Assembly (NCBI GenBank): GCA_963757945.1
Contig: CAVWTN010000002.1
Span: forward strand, 992,001 to 1,056,000
From: CAVWTN01 sp963757945
GTDB taxonomy: Bacteria > Vulcanimicrobiota > Vulcanimicrobiia > Vulcanimicrobiales > Vulcanimicrobiaceae
Reading direction: 5' to 3'
Length of the DNA: 64,000 nt
The position numbers and the translations under genes are program-made. Positions 36,098-45,058 of this stretch are shown piece by piece. How positions within the stretch are numbered: position 1 is the stretch's first letter; every line of letters starts with the position of its first letter. The notes under the pieces are model-generated. The model was not told where the DNA came from. It was given only the letters and a program-made list of their open reading frames with translations, and made no database searches.

Positions 36098-36408
36098 AGC
36101 TGCTTCGTTTCGTAGAGGAACATCGAGGCGCCGCCCGTCGCGAAGTTCGCAAGATCCGCGGCCGTCGCCGCCCCGGCCGGCGACGCCAGCGCTTTGCGCA
36201 CGTCATCGTGCGAATCGAAGGTCAAATCCGCGATCAGATGATAGGGTGCCGGCGCGCCCGCAAGGTCGGTGACGGCACTCGCCGAGACCGTGTAGTCGCG
36301 CAGTCCCGGGAGCCCCTTCGCGATCGGGACGTGCGTCGCGTAATAGTAGCGGTCGAAAGCGCTCGGGTCGGCCGGGGGATGATAGAGCACGAGAACGTGA
36401 ACCGCCAT
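36094..36408 (-). CDS. EthD-family protein
   Basis: A 104-residue protein of the EthD family (ferredoxin-like alpha+beta dimeric barrel), found with oxidative degradation genes. The opening VLVLYHPPADPSAFDRYYYATHVPIAKGLPGLRDY, with its HxP motif, is characteristic, and the second half matches the repeated beta-alpha-beta (DLTFDSHDDVRKALASP). GGAGGGAATC precedes the ATG. It lies 70 bases downstream of the SDR gene in the same direction, probably in one transcript. A biochemical role has not been established for the family. The 3' end overlaps the aroG stop on the other strand. Confidence 0.88.
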   Translation of the reverse strand: MAVHVLVLYHPPADPSAFDRYYYATHVPIAKGLPGLRDYTVSASAVTDLAGAPAPYHLIADLTFDSHDDVRKALASPAGAATAADLANFATGGASMFLYETKQL

Positions 36409-36478
36409 GATTCCCTCCGTTCGCAGCAGCTCGAAGCAGCGTCCGGCCGCCGTTCTCGCAGCGCGAGCGGAGACCTTG

Positions 36479-37279
36479 CTAATGCGCCGCCCAGCCGCCG
36501 TCGATGGAGATCGGCGCGCCCGTGATCGAGCGCGCGGCGTCGCTGCAGAGATAGACGCAAAGTTGCGCGACCTCGTCGGGCTCGATGAAACGGCGCGTCG
36601 GCATCGCGTCGAGGAAGGCGCGCGAGAGCGCTTCGTCCTCGCTGATCCCGCCGCCGTACGACGCGACGAGCTGCGGCGCTTGCTTGCGGATGAGATCGGT
36701 CATCACGACCCCGGGGCAAACGGCGTTGACCGTGATGCCGACTTGCGCGCCCTCCAGCGCCGCGGCGCGCGTGAGGCCGACGACGCCGTGCTTCGCGGCG
36801 ATGTAGGCGGGCTTGAACGGCGAGGCGACGAGCCCGTGGACGCTCGCGATGTTGACGATGCGGCCGCGGCCGCGCGCCAGCAAGTGCGGCCAGACGGCCT
36901 TCGTCCCGTAGAAAACGGCGTCGAGATTCACGCCGGTCACGAAATCCCATTTCTCGTCGGGGAAATCGGGGAGCGGGCTCACGAATTGCACGCCGGCGTT
37001 GTTGACGAGGTGGTCGATCGCCCCGAAATCATCCGCGACGCCGTCGACGGTCGCACGCAGGATGTCGCTGCGCCGCACGTCGACCGCGTAACCCAGCGCG
37101 CGCACGCCCCACTGGGCCGCGATCGTCTGGGCCACGGCGCTGACTTCACCACCTTCGAGATCGAAGAGCGCGACGTGCGAGCCTGCTTGCGCGAGCGCGT
37201 GCGCCGTCGCCGCGCCGATGCCGCGGCTCGCACCCGTGACGATGCTGACCCGGCCGGATAACGAAGTCTGCGAACTCAT
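36479..37279 (-). CDS. SDR oxidoreductase, 3-hydroxybutyrate dehydrogenase-like
   Basis: Classical short-chain dehydrogenase (266 aa). The NAD-binding motif is TGASRGIGAATAHALAQ, the NNAG motif lies in VNNAGVQFVSPLPDFPDEKWD, and the catalytic Ser and YxxxK are in IASVHGLVASPFKPAYIAAKHGV (Ser, Tyr and Lys present). NAGVQFV, HGLVASPFKPAYIAAKHG and the QxxP pattern closely resemble D-beta-hydroxybutyrate dehydrogenases, so NAD-linked oxidation of 3-hydroxybutyrate to acetoacetate is likely. The ATG overlaps the stop of the epimerase gene (ATGA), so the two are coupled. Confidence 0.88.
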   Translation of the reverse strand: MSSQTSLSGRVSIVTGASRGIGAATAHALAQAGSHVALFDLEGGEVSAVAQTIAAQWGVRALGYAVDVRRSDILRATVDGVADDFGAIDHLVNNAGVQFVSPLPDFPDEKWDFVTGVNLDAVFYGTKAVWPHLLARGRGRIVNIASVHGLVASPFKPAYIAAKHGVVGLTRAAALEGAQVGITVNAVCPGVVMTDLIRKQAPQLVASYGGGISEDEALSRAFLDAMPTRRFIEPDEVAQLCVYLCSDAARSITGAPISIDGGWAAH

Positions 37280-38214
37280 CGATTTGCGGGCGTCCGTTCG
37301 AGAAAGTAGTTGTAGGTCGCTTCCATGCCGACACGCAGCGTCGTCGCGGGGCTCCAGCCGAGTTCGCGCCGCGCGAGCGAGGAATCGAATTGCGCGTCGC
37401 GCACGTCGCCGGGGCGCTTCGGGCCCGAGGTGACCGGAGCCTCGAAGCCCGTGATGTCGACGAGCGCGCGATAGATCTCGTTGACGCTGGTCTTGCGGCC
37501 GGTGCCGATCACGTAGCAGCCGCCGCCGCCGCGTTCGAGCGCGAGCACGTTCGCCTGCGCGACGTCGCCGGCGAACACGTAGTCGCGGGTCTGTTCCCCG
37601 TCGGAATCGATGCGCACGCCGTTGCGCGCGATGAACCTGCCGATGAAGATCGAGATCACGCCGGCCTCCCCGTTGGGATCCTGGCGCGGACCGTACACGT
37701 TGCCGTAACGCAGCGCGGTGAAATCGAGGCCGTGCTCCGCGCGATAGAAGCGCAGGTAGTGCTCGCCGACCATCTTCGTGATGCCGTAGGGCGAAGCGGG
37801 GCGCTGCGGAGTCGCCTCGGTGATCGGAAGCCGATCGGGTTCGCCGAACGTCGCCCCGCTCGATGCGTAGAGCACCTTGCGGACGCCGGCCTTCACCGAA
37901 TTATCGAGGACGTTGATCAGCCCCAGGACGTTGACGTCGGCATCGAGCCGCGGGTCGCGCGAACCGATCGCGACGCTGTGCTGGGCCGCATGGTGGCATA
38001 CGACCTCCGGCCGGAAATCGCGAAACACGCGCTCCAACTGCGGATCGCGGATGTCCATGTGCACGAAGTGCGCCCGCTTGGGGATGTGCTCGCGGCGCCC
38101 GCCGCCGTGATCCCAGAGGCTATCGACGATCGCTATTTCGTGGCCTTCGGCAAAGTAGGCATCGGCGATCGTCGACCCGATGAACCCGGCCCCGCCTGTG
38201 ATGAGAATTCGCAC
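37276..38214 (-). CDS. NAD-dependent sugar epimerase/dehydratase
   Basis: Extended short-chain dehydrogenase of the UDP-glucose 4-epimerase type, 312 aa. The Rossmann motif is TGGAGFIGSTIADAY, the nucleotide-sugar region includes HHAAQHSVAIGSRDPRLDADVNVLG, and the catalytic triad is in SSGATFGE and SPYGITKMVGEHYL (Tyr and Lys present). The substrate-binding segment FTALRYGNVYGPRQDPN is typical of UDP-glucose 4-epimerases. The GTG start has AAGGGG about five bases upstream. Pairing with a hydroxybutyrate-type SDR is unusual. The substrate is not deducible. Confidence 0.9.
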   Translation of the reverse strand: MRILITGGAGFIGSTIADAYFAEGHEIAIVDSLWDHGGGRREHIPKRAHFVHMDIRDPQLERVFRDFRPEVVCHHAAQHSVAIGSRDPRLDADVNVLGLINVLDNSVKAGVRKVLYASSGATFGEPDRLPITEATPQRPASPYGITKMVGEHYLRFYRAEHGLDFTALRYGNVYGPRQDPNGEAGVISIFIGRFIARNGVRIDSDGEQTRDYVFAGDVAQANVLALERGGGGCYVIGTGRKTSVNEIYRALVDITGFEAPVTSGPKRPGDVRDAQFDSSLARRELGWSPATTLRVGMEATYNYFLERTPANR

Positions 38215-38315
38215 GAAGACCCCTTTACTCCGCAGAACGCGCGGATACCACTAAGAGCGCGCGGTTATCACACCGGCGATCAACTCCCATCCTAGCGCGA
38301 CCGGCCGCCGTCTAC

Positions 38316-40724
38316 ATGGGCGCTTTGTCTCGGTCGCCGGGCGACCCCTGGGGAAGGCGCCGCTCGCTCCGCCTTGCGGCGGGCGAGCGGCGGCGCGATG
38401 GGCAACGCGTGGTGCAATACCGGCTCGTCGCGATCGCCGCCGCCTTCGCGCTCGGAACGGCCGGCGCGCTCTCGGGGCTCGGCCTCGCGACGCTCGGCGC
38501 CGGGCTGTGCGCGGGGCTCGTTCCGCTTGGCCCCGGCCGCCTGCGCCGGGTTCTGCTGCTCGCCGGGGCGCTGGGCGTCATCAACGGTGCGACCCGAGGC
38601 GGGCTCCCGAGCCTGCCCGGCGCGGGACGCGTCGCGACCGTCCAGGCGACCGTCGTTGACGAGATCCGGCCCGAGCCGTTCGGTTCGAGCTTCGTCGTGC
38701 GCAGCAGCGACGGCGTACGCCTCCGAGTCGAAGCGAGCGGCGCCGCACCCGAGATCGGCGAGCGCTTGCAGTTGCGCGGGCGTCTGGCTGAATTCGACGA
38801 GCCGCGCAATGCCGGCGAACCCTCGGCCCGCGAACTGGCGGCCGAGCGCGGCATCCGCGGCGAATTGCGGCACGCGCGGATCCTCGCGCGGGCGCCGCCG
38901 GATCCGCACGACCCGGCGGTTTGGCTGCCGCTGGCGCGGGCCTGGGCCTCGGGCGCGGTCCATCGCGAGCTCGCGGAGCCCGAGGCGTCGATCCTTGCCG
39001 GGGCCCTCTGGGGCGAGCGCGGCGCGCTCCCCGCGGACTTGCGCGCCGAGTTCCAGGACACGGGTACGATGCACGTCTTGGTCACCGCGGGCTTGCACCT
39101 CGGCGTGGTCGCCGCGCTCGTGCTCTTCTTCGCGCGGCGCTGCGGCCTGGGCCGGGTCGGCGCCGCGCTCGTGACGCTCCCCTGCATCTGGGCGTACGCG
39201 CTGTTCAGCGGAGCGCACTTGCCCTCCGTTCGCGCCGCAACGATGATCGCGTTCGCGCTCGCGCTGCATGCGGCCGGGCGGCGCGCGCTCAGCTGGAACG
39301 CGCTCGCTGCGGCCGCGCTCGCGATCTCGCTCGCCTGGCCCCGTTCGCTGCTCTCCGCATCGTTTGCACTATCGTTCGCGTGCGTTTCCGCGATCCTGCT
39401 GTTCGCCGAGCCGATCGCGCGCACGCTGCGCGCGTGGAGCGTTCCGCACGTCGTCGCGGAAGCGCTCGCCTTGACGGTCGCGACGCAGCTCGGGACGTGG
39501 CCGATCACCGCGGCGACGTTCCTGGTCTTCGCGCCGTACGCGCCGCTTGCGAACGCACTCGTCGTCCCGGTCGTCGGCAGCGCGATCGTCGTCGGCCTGG
39601 CGGCGCTCGCGTCGGGCGGGGTCCCGCCGCTCGCGCACGCACTCTACGCGCTCGACGGCGCGCTCGTGGGCTGGATCGTCGGCGTCGTTCGCGCCGTCGC
39701 GCGCTTGCCCGGCGCACACGTCGTGATGACGCCCGCGCCGGGTTGGGCGATCGCGCTCTATTGCTTGGGGACGTTCGGCGCCGCCGCGGCGCTCGCGCGC
39801 GGCCGCCGGCGCGAAGCGCTCGCGCTGGCTTCGTTCTGCACCGCGCTCGTGCTGTGGCCGCCCCGCGCCGCGCCGCACGGCGTCACGATCGACGCACTCG
39901 ACGTCGGCCAAGGCGATGCGATCTTGGTGCGGACGGAAGGCGGGCGCAGCCTGCTCTTCGATGCGGGCGGCAAGCTCGAACGCGGCGCGCTCGCCGGCGG
40001 CAGCTCGTCCGCAGAATCGGTCGGAGAGCGGATCGTCGTGCCCGCCTTGATCCGCGCGGGCATCCATCGTCTCGATACGTTGCTGCTCACGCATCCTCAC
40101 GGCGACCACGTCGGCGGCTGCGCGCCGATCCTGCGCACGCTGCGCGTCGGCATCATCCTCGATAGCGGGCAAGATTACGGCGGCCACGCGTATCGCGACT
40201 GCATGGACGAGGCGCGCGCGCACCGCGTCCCCGTGCGCGTGGTGCAAGCCGGGGAAACGTATCGCATCGACGACGGCGTGACGTTGCGCATCCTCGCGCC
40301 GAGCGCGCCGCGTTTCACGGACGGTCCGAACGACGTGAACGAGAACTCGATCGTGGCGTTGCTCGAATACAGCTGCCCGCGCTGCACGCGGCCGGCGCGC
40401 GCGCTCCTCATGGGCGATGCGGGCGTGCAATCCGAAGCGCGCCTACTCGCAAGCGGCGCCGATCTGCGCGCCGATGTCCTGAAGGTCGGTCATCACGGCA
40501 GCGCTTATTCATCGAGCCCCGAGTTCATCCGCGCGGTCTCGCCGCGCTATGCGATCATCTCGGTCGGACGCGACAACGTCTTCGGGCACCCCGCGGCAGC
40601 AACGCTCGCAACGCTCGCCGCCGGCGGAACGCAGGTTCTGCGAACCGACCGCTGCGGCGAGATCCGCGTCGCTCTCGAGCCGCAAGATCTGCAAGCAGCC
40701 GCGTTGCAACCCTGCGCTCCATGA
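38316..40724 (+). CDS. comEC: DNA internalisation competence protein ComEC/Rec2
   Basis: Inner-membrane channel for uptake of single-stranded DNA in natural transformation, 802 aa. N-terminal hydrophobic segments are followed by an OB-like periplasmic domain (ATVQATVVDEIRPEPFGSSFVV), the multi-helix Competence domain with HVLVTAGLHLGVVAALVLFF and FSGAHLPSVRAATMIAFAL, and a C-terminal metallo-beta-lactamase-like domain with the metal site LTHPHGDHVGG and VLKVGHHGSAYSSSPEF. Start choice is uncertain; ATG 38316 has no clear Shine-Dalgarno sequence. With comEA in the same window, this supports competence. Confidence 0.95.
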   Translation: MGALSRSPGDPWGRRRSLRLAAGERRRDGQRVVQYRLVAIAAAFALGTAGALSGLGLATLGAGLCAGLVPLGPGRLRRVLLLAGALGVINGATRGGLPSLPGAGRVATVQATVVDEIRPEPFGSSFVVRSSDGVRLRVEASGAAPEIGERLQLRGRLAEFDEPRNAGEPSARELAAERGIRGELRHARILARAPPDPHDPAVWLPLARAWASGAVHRELAEPEASILAGALWGERGALPADLRAEFQDTGTMHVLVTAGLHLGVVAALVLFFARRCGLGRVGAALVTLPCIWAYALFSGAHLPSVRAATMIAFALALHAAGRRALSWNALAAAALAISLAWPRSLLSASFALSFACVSAILLFAEPIARTLRAWSVPHVVAEALALTVATQLGTWPITAATFLVFAPYAPLANALVVPVVGSAIVVGLAALASGGVPPLAHALYALDGALVGWIVGVVRAVARLPGAHVVMTPAPGWAIALYCLGTFGAAAALARGRRREALALASFCTALVLWPPRAAPHGVTIDALDVGQGDAILVRTEGGRSLLFDAGGKLERGALAGGSSSAESVGERIVVPALIRAGIHRLDTLLLTHPHGDHVGGCAPILRTLRVGIILDSGQDYGGHAYRDCMDEARAHRVPVRVVQAGETYRIDDGVTLRILAPSAPRFTDGPNDVNENSIVALLEYSCPRCTRPARALLMGDAGVQSEARLLASGADLRADVLKVGHHGSAYSSSPEFIRAVSPRYAIISVGRDNVFGHPAAATLATLAAGGTQVLRTDRCGEIRVALEPQDLQAAALQPCAP

Positions 40725-40756
40725 CAAGCGTGGAGCAGCTCTTCGGGACTCACCTT

Positions 40757-40778
40757 CGTAGCGCGCTACGCCGATACT
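40757..40778 (+). promoter_or_regulatory. Palindrome and -10-like element before the PH-domain-like gene
   Basis: CGTAGCGCGCTACG (40757-40770) is a perfect 14-base palindrome. GATACT (40773-40778) follows, and the ATG at 40785 is six bases further on with no Shine-Dalgarno sequence. If GATACT is the -10 box, the palindrome occupies the promoter spacer, as in MerR-type operators. No -35 of good quality is seen. Confidence 0.4.
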
Positions 40779-40784
40779 TGCAGC

Positions 40785-41525
40785 ATGCCGATCGACGGCG
40801 CGCTTCAAGCACGGCGTGCAACGACGATTCAACACATGGCGAAGCACCCGGCGGCACACGCGCGCCATGCGTCTTCGAAGGCGGCCCCGCCGCACCACGT
40901 CAGCGACGCGGCGAACGGCGGGCAATTCTGGGGCGTCGTTCTCGCGCTCGTTCTCGTGGTCGCCGCAATCATAGCCCTCCGCATGCGAGCCGCGGCAAAG
41001 CGCTCCGCAGTCGTCAAGAACGTGCAAGACGAGATCGCGGCGGTCGTTGAGGCCGTTAAACTCGCTCCGCTGCAGGCGATCCATCCCGAAGGATTCCACC
41101 TGCTCGCCGATGAGACGTTCTACTGGCAGGAGGCCGCACGGTGGTGCGAGTTTCGCACGCAGCGGCGCTACGAAAGCACCTACGGCGGCACGAGCGTGCG
41201 GATCGCGCGCGGCGTCTCTCTGCGCGCGGGTTCGTCGAGCGGCGCCTCGAAGTCCGTGGCCGTCCCGGAAGTCACATCGGGGGAAGTCTTCCTCTCGAAC
41301 AGGCGCCTCATCTTCATCGGTCCGAGCTTCTCGCGAGAAGTGAAGTTGGACTCCGTGTTGCGCTTCGAGGCGGGCGACGGCTTCATGCACTTGGACTTGC
41401 CCAACAAGAACGCCGTGCAGGTCGAGACCGGCAACGATATCCTCAAGATCGAACTCGACAAGATCCTGCACGGCGACGCGAAACCGCCGGCGGAGGGCGC
41501 AAGCCCCGCGGCCGCCGCAAAATGA
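40785..41525 (+). CDS. Membrane-anchored protein with PH/GRAM-like C-terminal domain
   Basis: A 246-residue protein with one strongly hydrophobic segment (GVVLALVLVVAAIIALRM, residues about 49-66) and a soluble C-terminal half. The last 80 residues (GEVFLSNRRLIFIGPSFSREVKLDSVLRFEAGDGFMHLDL) look like a bacterial PH- or GRAM-type fold with the common pattern of a rewritten lipid-binding domain. I do not know a function. ATG 40785 lies six bases after GATACT and lacks a Shine-Dalgarno sequence. A second ATG at 40836 is possible. It follows comEC by about 60 bases and converges with the aldo/keto reductase gene. Confidence 0.7.
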   Translation: MPIDGALQARRATTIQHMAKHPAAHARHASSKAAPPHHVSDAANGGQFWGVVLALVLVVAAIIALRMRAAAKRSAVVKNVQDEIAAVVEAVKLAPLQAIHPEGFHLLADETFYWQEAARWCEFRTQRRYESTYGGTSVRIARGVSLRAGSSSGASKSVAVPEVTSGEVFLSNRRLIFIGPSFSREVKLDSVLRFEAGDGFMHLDLPNKNAVQVETGNDILKIELDKILHGDAKPPAEGASPAAAAK

Positions 41526-41538
41526 ACGGGGCGCCCGC

Positions 41539-42546
41539 TCAGGCTCGCGGCGCGCGTTCGCTATCGAGAAAACGCAGCTGCGCGTCCGGATAACGCCCGC
41601 CGGCCGCGCCCTCGGCGGGGACGGCGGCTTCGAGGTTCCGCAGGTCGTCGTCCGTTAGTTCCACGGCGACGGCGCCCAGCGCTTCCTGCAAGCGCAGGCG
41701 CTCGCGCGCTCCGACGAGCGGCACGATGTCCCGGCCGCGCGAGAGCACCCAGGCGATCGCGAGCTGCGCGACGGTGATCTCTTTCTCCGCCGCGATCACG
41801 CGCAGCCGTTCGACGAGCGCGAGATTGCGCTCGAGATTCTCCCCCGAAAAGCGCGGCGCGGCGGACCTGAAGCCGCGCTCGGCGCGCGAGCGCTCGCGGC
41901 TCCAGTGTCCGCTGATGAGCCCGCGCGAAAGGACGCCGTAGGCCGTGATGCCGATGCCGAGTTCGCGGCAAGCGGGCAGGATCTCACGCTCCACCCCGCG
42001 CGTCACGAGCGCGTATTCGATTTGCAGATCGCAGATCGGATGCACCGCCGCCGCGCGGCGAAGCGTATCCGCGCCGAGTTCGCTCAGCCCGATGTAACGC
42101 ACGTAGCCTGCTTGGACCAGTTCCGCGATCGCACCGACGGTCTCTTCGATCGGCGTCGCCGGGTCCAAGCGCGAAGGCCGGTAAATGTCGACGTAATCGA
42201 CGCCGAGCCGCCGCAGCGTGTATGCGAGCGCCGTCTTCACGGCCGCGGGCCGCGCGTCGTAGCCGATCCAATCGCCGCCCGGAGCGCGCTGCGCGCCGAA
42301 CTTGACGCTGAGCAGCACGCCTTCGCGCTTACGTCCGCGCAGCGCCTCGCCGATCAACATCTCGTTGTGCCCCATGCCGTAGAAATCGCCCGTGTCGATC
42401 AGCGTGATCCCCGCGTCGAGTGCGGCATGCAGCGTCGCGATGCTCTCGGCGCGGTCGGCCGAGCCGTAGAAATCGGACATCCCCATCGCCCCGAGGCCGA
42501 TCTCGGAGGAGGCCGGCCCGGTCGCTCCCAGTATCCGAGTGCGCAC
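41539..42546 (-). CDS. Aldo/keto reductase
   Basis: NADPH-dependent aldo/keto reductase, 335 aa. The catalytic Asp and Tyr are in TLIDTGDFYGMGHNEMLIGEAL and the Lys in VLLSVKFGAQRAP. In place of the usual catalytic His the sequence has DIYRPSRLDP, with Pro at that spot, which is the form found in one recognised subgroup of the family. The C-terminal coenzyme-binding region is SRGRDIVPLVGARERLRLQEAL. The GTG start has GGGAGG six bases upstream. No substrate can be inferred. The 152 bases upstream of it (42547-42698) hold no gene. Confidence 0.9.
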   Translation of the reverse strand: MRTRILGATGPASSEIGLGAMGMSDFYGSADRAESIATLHAALDAGITLIDTGDFYGMGHNEMLIGEALRGRKREGVLLSVKFGAQRAPGGDWIGYDARPAAVKTALAYTLRRLGVDYVDIYRPSRLDPATPIEETVGAIAELVQAGYVRYIGLSELGADTLRRAAAVHPICDLQIEYALVTRGVEREILPACRELGIGITAYGVLSRGLISGHWSRERSRAERGFRSAAPRFSGENLERNLALVERLRVIAAEKEITVAQLAIAWVLSRGRDIVPLVGARERLRLQEALGAVAVELTDDDLRNLEAAVPAEGAAGGRYPDAQLRFLDSERAPRA

Positions 42547-42698
42547 GGCTAACCTCCCTCGCCGGCGGCGTGCAACATCGCGCCGTATCCCTCAACCGGA
42601 GATGTGGGCTCGTTGCGCGCTTGCGTTCACGAAGCGCTGGTTCCATCAGGATCGCCCGAGATACCTTTGCACGCGCGCGACCGCGTGCCGGATCCTGC

Positions 42699-44453
42699 CT
42701 ACGGTGCGAGCGCGAACACGCCGACGCGCGCGTACCGCGCGACGACGCCCGCGGCGACTTGAAGTTTGACTCTACACGGCGCGGGCTGACCCGACGGAAG
42801 CGATCCGACGGCGAAGAGATACTCCCATTTGCCGCTGCCCGAGTGCTGCGCGCTTGCAAAATCGACCCATGAATCCGTGGTTTGCAGGCGGATCGTCGCA
42901 CCTGCGGCATCGGCGCTCACCCAGCAGCCCGCTGCGTACGGCGTCCCCGGCTCGCATGACAGTCCCGGCTGCCCGATCCACGTCTCGCCGTTGTGCGCAT
43001 CGATCTCCAGTGCATGCGCACCGCCCTGCGAAAAGCGAAACTGATGCGCTAGCGTCGCACCGTCGACGTCGCTTGCGGCGAACGTCCCGGCGCCGTCCGG
43101 GATCCAGCCGGCGGGCGCCGCGCCGGCCCACGCTTCGAAATCCGCGTTGCCGATCGACAGCTCGTTCGGCGCGCTTGCGAAATCGGCGAGCACGTTTTGC
43201 GTGATGCGCTGGACGGGCCCCGCGGCGCCGAGCCCGCCGCCCCAGTTCACGGTGGCCGCGGTGAAGACCGCGCCGTTGCGCCGGTAATATCCCATCGTCG
43301 CGAAGCCGCCCTGGCCGTTCGGTCCCCAGTCGCGCAGATCCGCGGTTGCGAGCGGGACGAAAGCCGCCGGGGTGCCGTCCGTGCCGAGCGGGCTCGTTCC
43401 GTCGAGCAGCGCCGCATCCGTTTCGTAACCCAGGATCGAATCGTCGACGCTCGTGCCCGCGCCGAAGACATCGCCCGCGGACAGCCCGGTTCCGCGCAGT
43501 AAAGGGTGATCGGGCGTCACGACCGTGTAGCCCCGATAGCGACGCTCCGGCACCACGGGATCGACCCACCAGCCGGCGCCGTTTCGATAACTCACCCCCG
43601 TCATGCCGTTCTCGGGGCGCAAGACCGGCGCATCGTACCAGGCGCACGTCACGCGATTCGGATCGCTGCGATCCGGATCGGGCGAGCGCCCCGCCTCGCC
43701 CTCTTTGTAGCAGACGATCTGGCGCAGGCCGTTCGCGAAATTCACTCTGATCTGCCAATAGCACGTGTTCGCGCTGAAGAAACTCGCGTTGCCGCCCGCC
43801 GCTATGAAGGCCTCGACTTGATCGCGCATTTCGAGCGACCAGTATTCATCGTGCCCGAGGCTCACGAAGTGCCGGTACGGCGCGAGCAAGAGCGGGTCGA
43901 AGTGCAGATCGAGGCTCGAACACACATCGAACGCGACACCGTTCGCTTCCGCCCAGCGCAAGAACGGCAGGGTGTAGATCTCGTAGAGCCCGATGTCGGG
44001 GGGCCGATCGAACGAAATGACGGGCGCGGGCGGCGTGCTGTAGAAGCTGCGGCCGCCCCAGGCATTATAGGCTTGCGCGGTCGTGTCGCTGATCTTCAGC
44101 AAGATGCCCGAGGTGTTCGGCTGCGCCGCTCGTACGAGGAAGGGGATCGTGCACGACGCATCGCTCGAGGTCGCGATCGCGACGTAGTATCCGCTCTGCC
44201 ACTCCGCCGGCACGACGGCGCGCGATTGCGGGTCCGCGGGCCAGCCGCAGCCTTGCACCGCGAGCGTGACGTCGTCTTGCGGGCCGGGGACGAACGCCGT
44301 GCCGCGCGACGTGCGCACGACGGTGTCGCTGACCCCGCGGCGGCAGATGGATAGCGTGAAGTCGGTGTGCGCCTGATCCGACCGAAAGTGAAAATCGATC
44401 GCATCGCCGGGCGCTGCCGAGACCACCGACGCGTAGCCTTCGAGTGCTGCCAT
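42699..44453 (-). CDS. N,N-dimethylformamidase large-subunit-like protein
   Basis: A 584-residue protein related to the beta (large) subunit of N,N-dimethylformamidase, an iron hydrolase, and to a wider family of uncharacterised proteins. After an N-terminal beta domain (residues 1-110), the core has DTTAQAYNAWGGRSFY, EIYTLPFLRWAEANGVAFDVC, HFVSLGHDEYWSLEMRDQVE and SFFSANTCYWQIRV, the typical blocks. The C-terminal 150 residues form a separate beta-sandwich that resembles carbohydrate-binding modules (GNADFEAWAGAAPAGW). No small subunit is visible. No signal peptide is seen. It has a good promoter just upstream with an eight-base gap to ATG, suggesting a leaderless transcript. Confidence 0.7.
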   Translation of the reverse strand: MAALEGYASVVSAAPGDAIDFHFRSDQAHTDFTLSICRRGVSDTVVRTSRGTAFVPGPQDDVTLAVQGCGWPADPQSRAVVPAEWQSGYYVAIATSSDASCTIPFLVRAAQPNTSGILLKISDTTAQAYNAWGGRSFYSTPPAPVISFDRPPDIGLYEIYTLPFLRWAEANGVAFDVCSSLDLHFDPLLLAPYRHFVSLGHDEYWSLEMRDQVEAFIAAGGNASFFSANTCYWQIRVNFANGLRQIVCYKEGEAGRSPDPDRSDPNRVTCAWYDAPVLRPENGMTGVSYRNGAGWWVDPVVPERRYRGYTVVTPDHPLLRGTGLSAGDVFGAGTSVDDSILGYETDAALLDGTSPLGTDGTPAAFVPLATADLRDWGPNGQGGFATMGYYRRNGAVFTAATVNWGGGLGAAGPVQRITQNVLADFASAPNELSIGNADFEAWAGAAPAGWIPDGAGTFAASDVDGATLAHQFRFSQGGAHALEIDAHNGETWIGQPGLSCEPGTPYAAGCWVSADAAGATIRLQTTDSWVDFASAQHSGSGKWEYLFAVGSLPSGQPAPCRVKLQVAAGVVARYARVGVFALAP

Positions 44454-44461
44454 GTCCGACG

Positions 44462-44491
44462 ACAGTACGCCGCCGGGCCCCTAGAGGTCAA
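44462..44491 (-). promoter_or_regulatory. Promoter of the dimethylformamidase-like gene
   Basis: On the minus strand TTGACC (44491-44486) and TACTGT (44467-44462) are separated by 18 bases. The ATG at 44453 follows the -10 by eight bases with no Shine-Dalgarno sequence, so the transcript is probably leaderless or nearly so. The -35 matches consensus at five of six positions, the -10 at three. Confidence 0.5.
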
Positions 44492-44523
44492 GGGGTTGCC
44501 TATCCGGTGCCGCGAGCGATCGA

Positions 44524-45018
44524 TCAGGGCCGTTCAGGCTCGTTTCGCTGCGACGCGCCGGTATGCTCGTGAAGGATGCTCTCTTCCGGCGACATGGGAA
44601 AGCTCGGATACATATAGCCGTTTCCCCAATACGGCGAGAGCCCGTAGTAGCCGAAGAACGGCTCCCAAGACTCCACGTTCGGAGCGAGGATCAGCGTCGG
44701 GTCGTACGCGGGCGAATGGACCACGCGGTCCTGCGTCTCGTTGACGTGCACCGCGTCTTTACCGACGCTCGCGATCGCGTCGACCGGCAGTAGAAAATGC
44801 CGATCTCCGATCCCGAGGAACCCGCCGGCCCGAATTTCCAGAAGCCTGACTTTGCGTTCGCCTTCATCGACGAAGAGGGCGCTGATGTGCCCGATCTCCT
44901 CGCCTTGCGGATCGACCACTTTCCGTCCGCGAATGTCCTCGCCGGACTCCGCTATGTCCAGATCGGTATCGGTCAGTTTCTTCAATTCAGCGTTCTTCAC
45001 GCGTGCCTGCTCGTTCAA
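44524..45018 (-). CDS. PRC-barrel domain protein
   Basis: A 164-residue protein with a PRC-barrel domain in its middle (GRKVVDPQGEEIGHISALFVDEGERKVRLLEIRAG, ending in HFLLPVDAIASVGKDAVHV). This domain is known from photosynthetic reaction-centre H subunits and from RimM, but most solitary copies have no assigned role. The C-terminal 60 residues are aromatic and rich in Tyr, Pro and Gly (EPFFGYYGLSPYWGNGY). A TTG at 45018, preceded by AAGGA seven bases upstream, fits better than the longer frame, which would run into the phosphatase gene; a GTG 18 bases further on is an alternative. It is 40 bases downstream of the phosphatase in the same direction. Confidence 0.78.
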   Translation of the reverse strand: MNEQARVKNAELKKLTDTDLDIAESGEDIRGRKVVDPQGEEIGHISALFVDEGERKVRLLEIRAGGFLGIGDRHFLLPVDAIASVGKDAVHVNETQDRVVHSPAYDPTLILAPNVESWEPFFGYYGLSPYWGNGYMYPSFPMSPEESILHEHTGASQRNEPERP

Positions 45019-45058
45019 GGTGCGTTCCTTTCGGGTTCGCCATGCATTCGGGGACTTC

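Noticed and set aside
41539..42546. Missing catalytic His in the aldo/keto reductase as a sign of inactivation
   Set aside because: The YRPSRLDP variant is known in one subgroup of the family, so it is probably not a defect.
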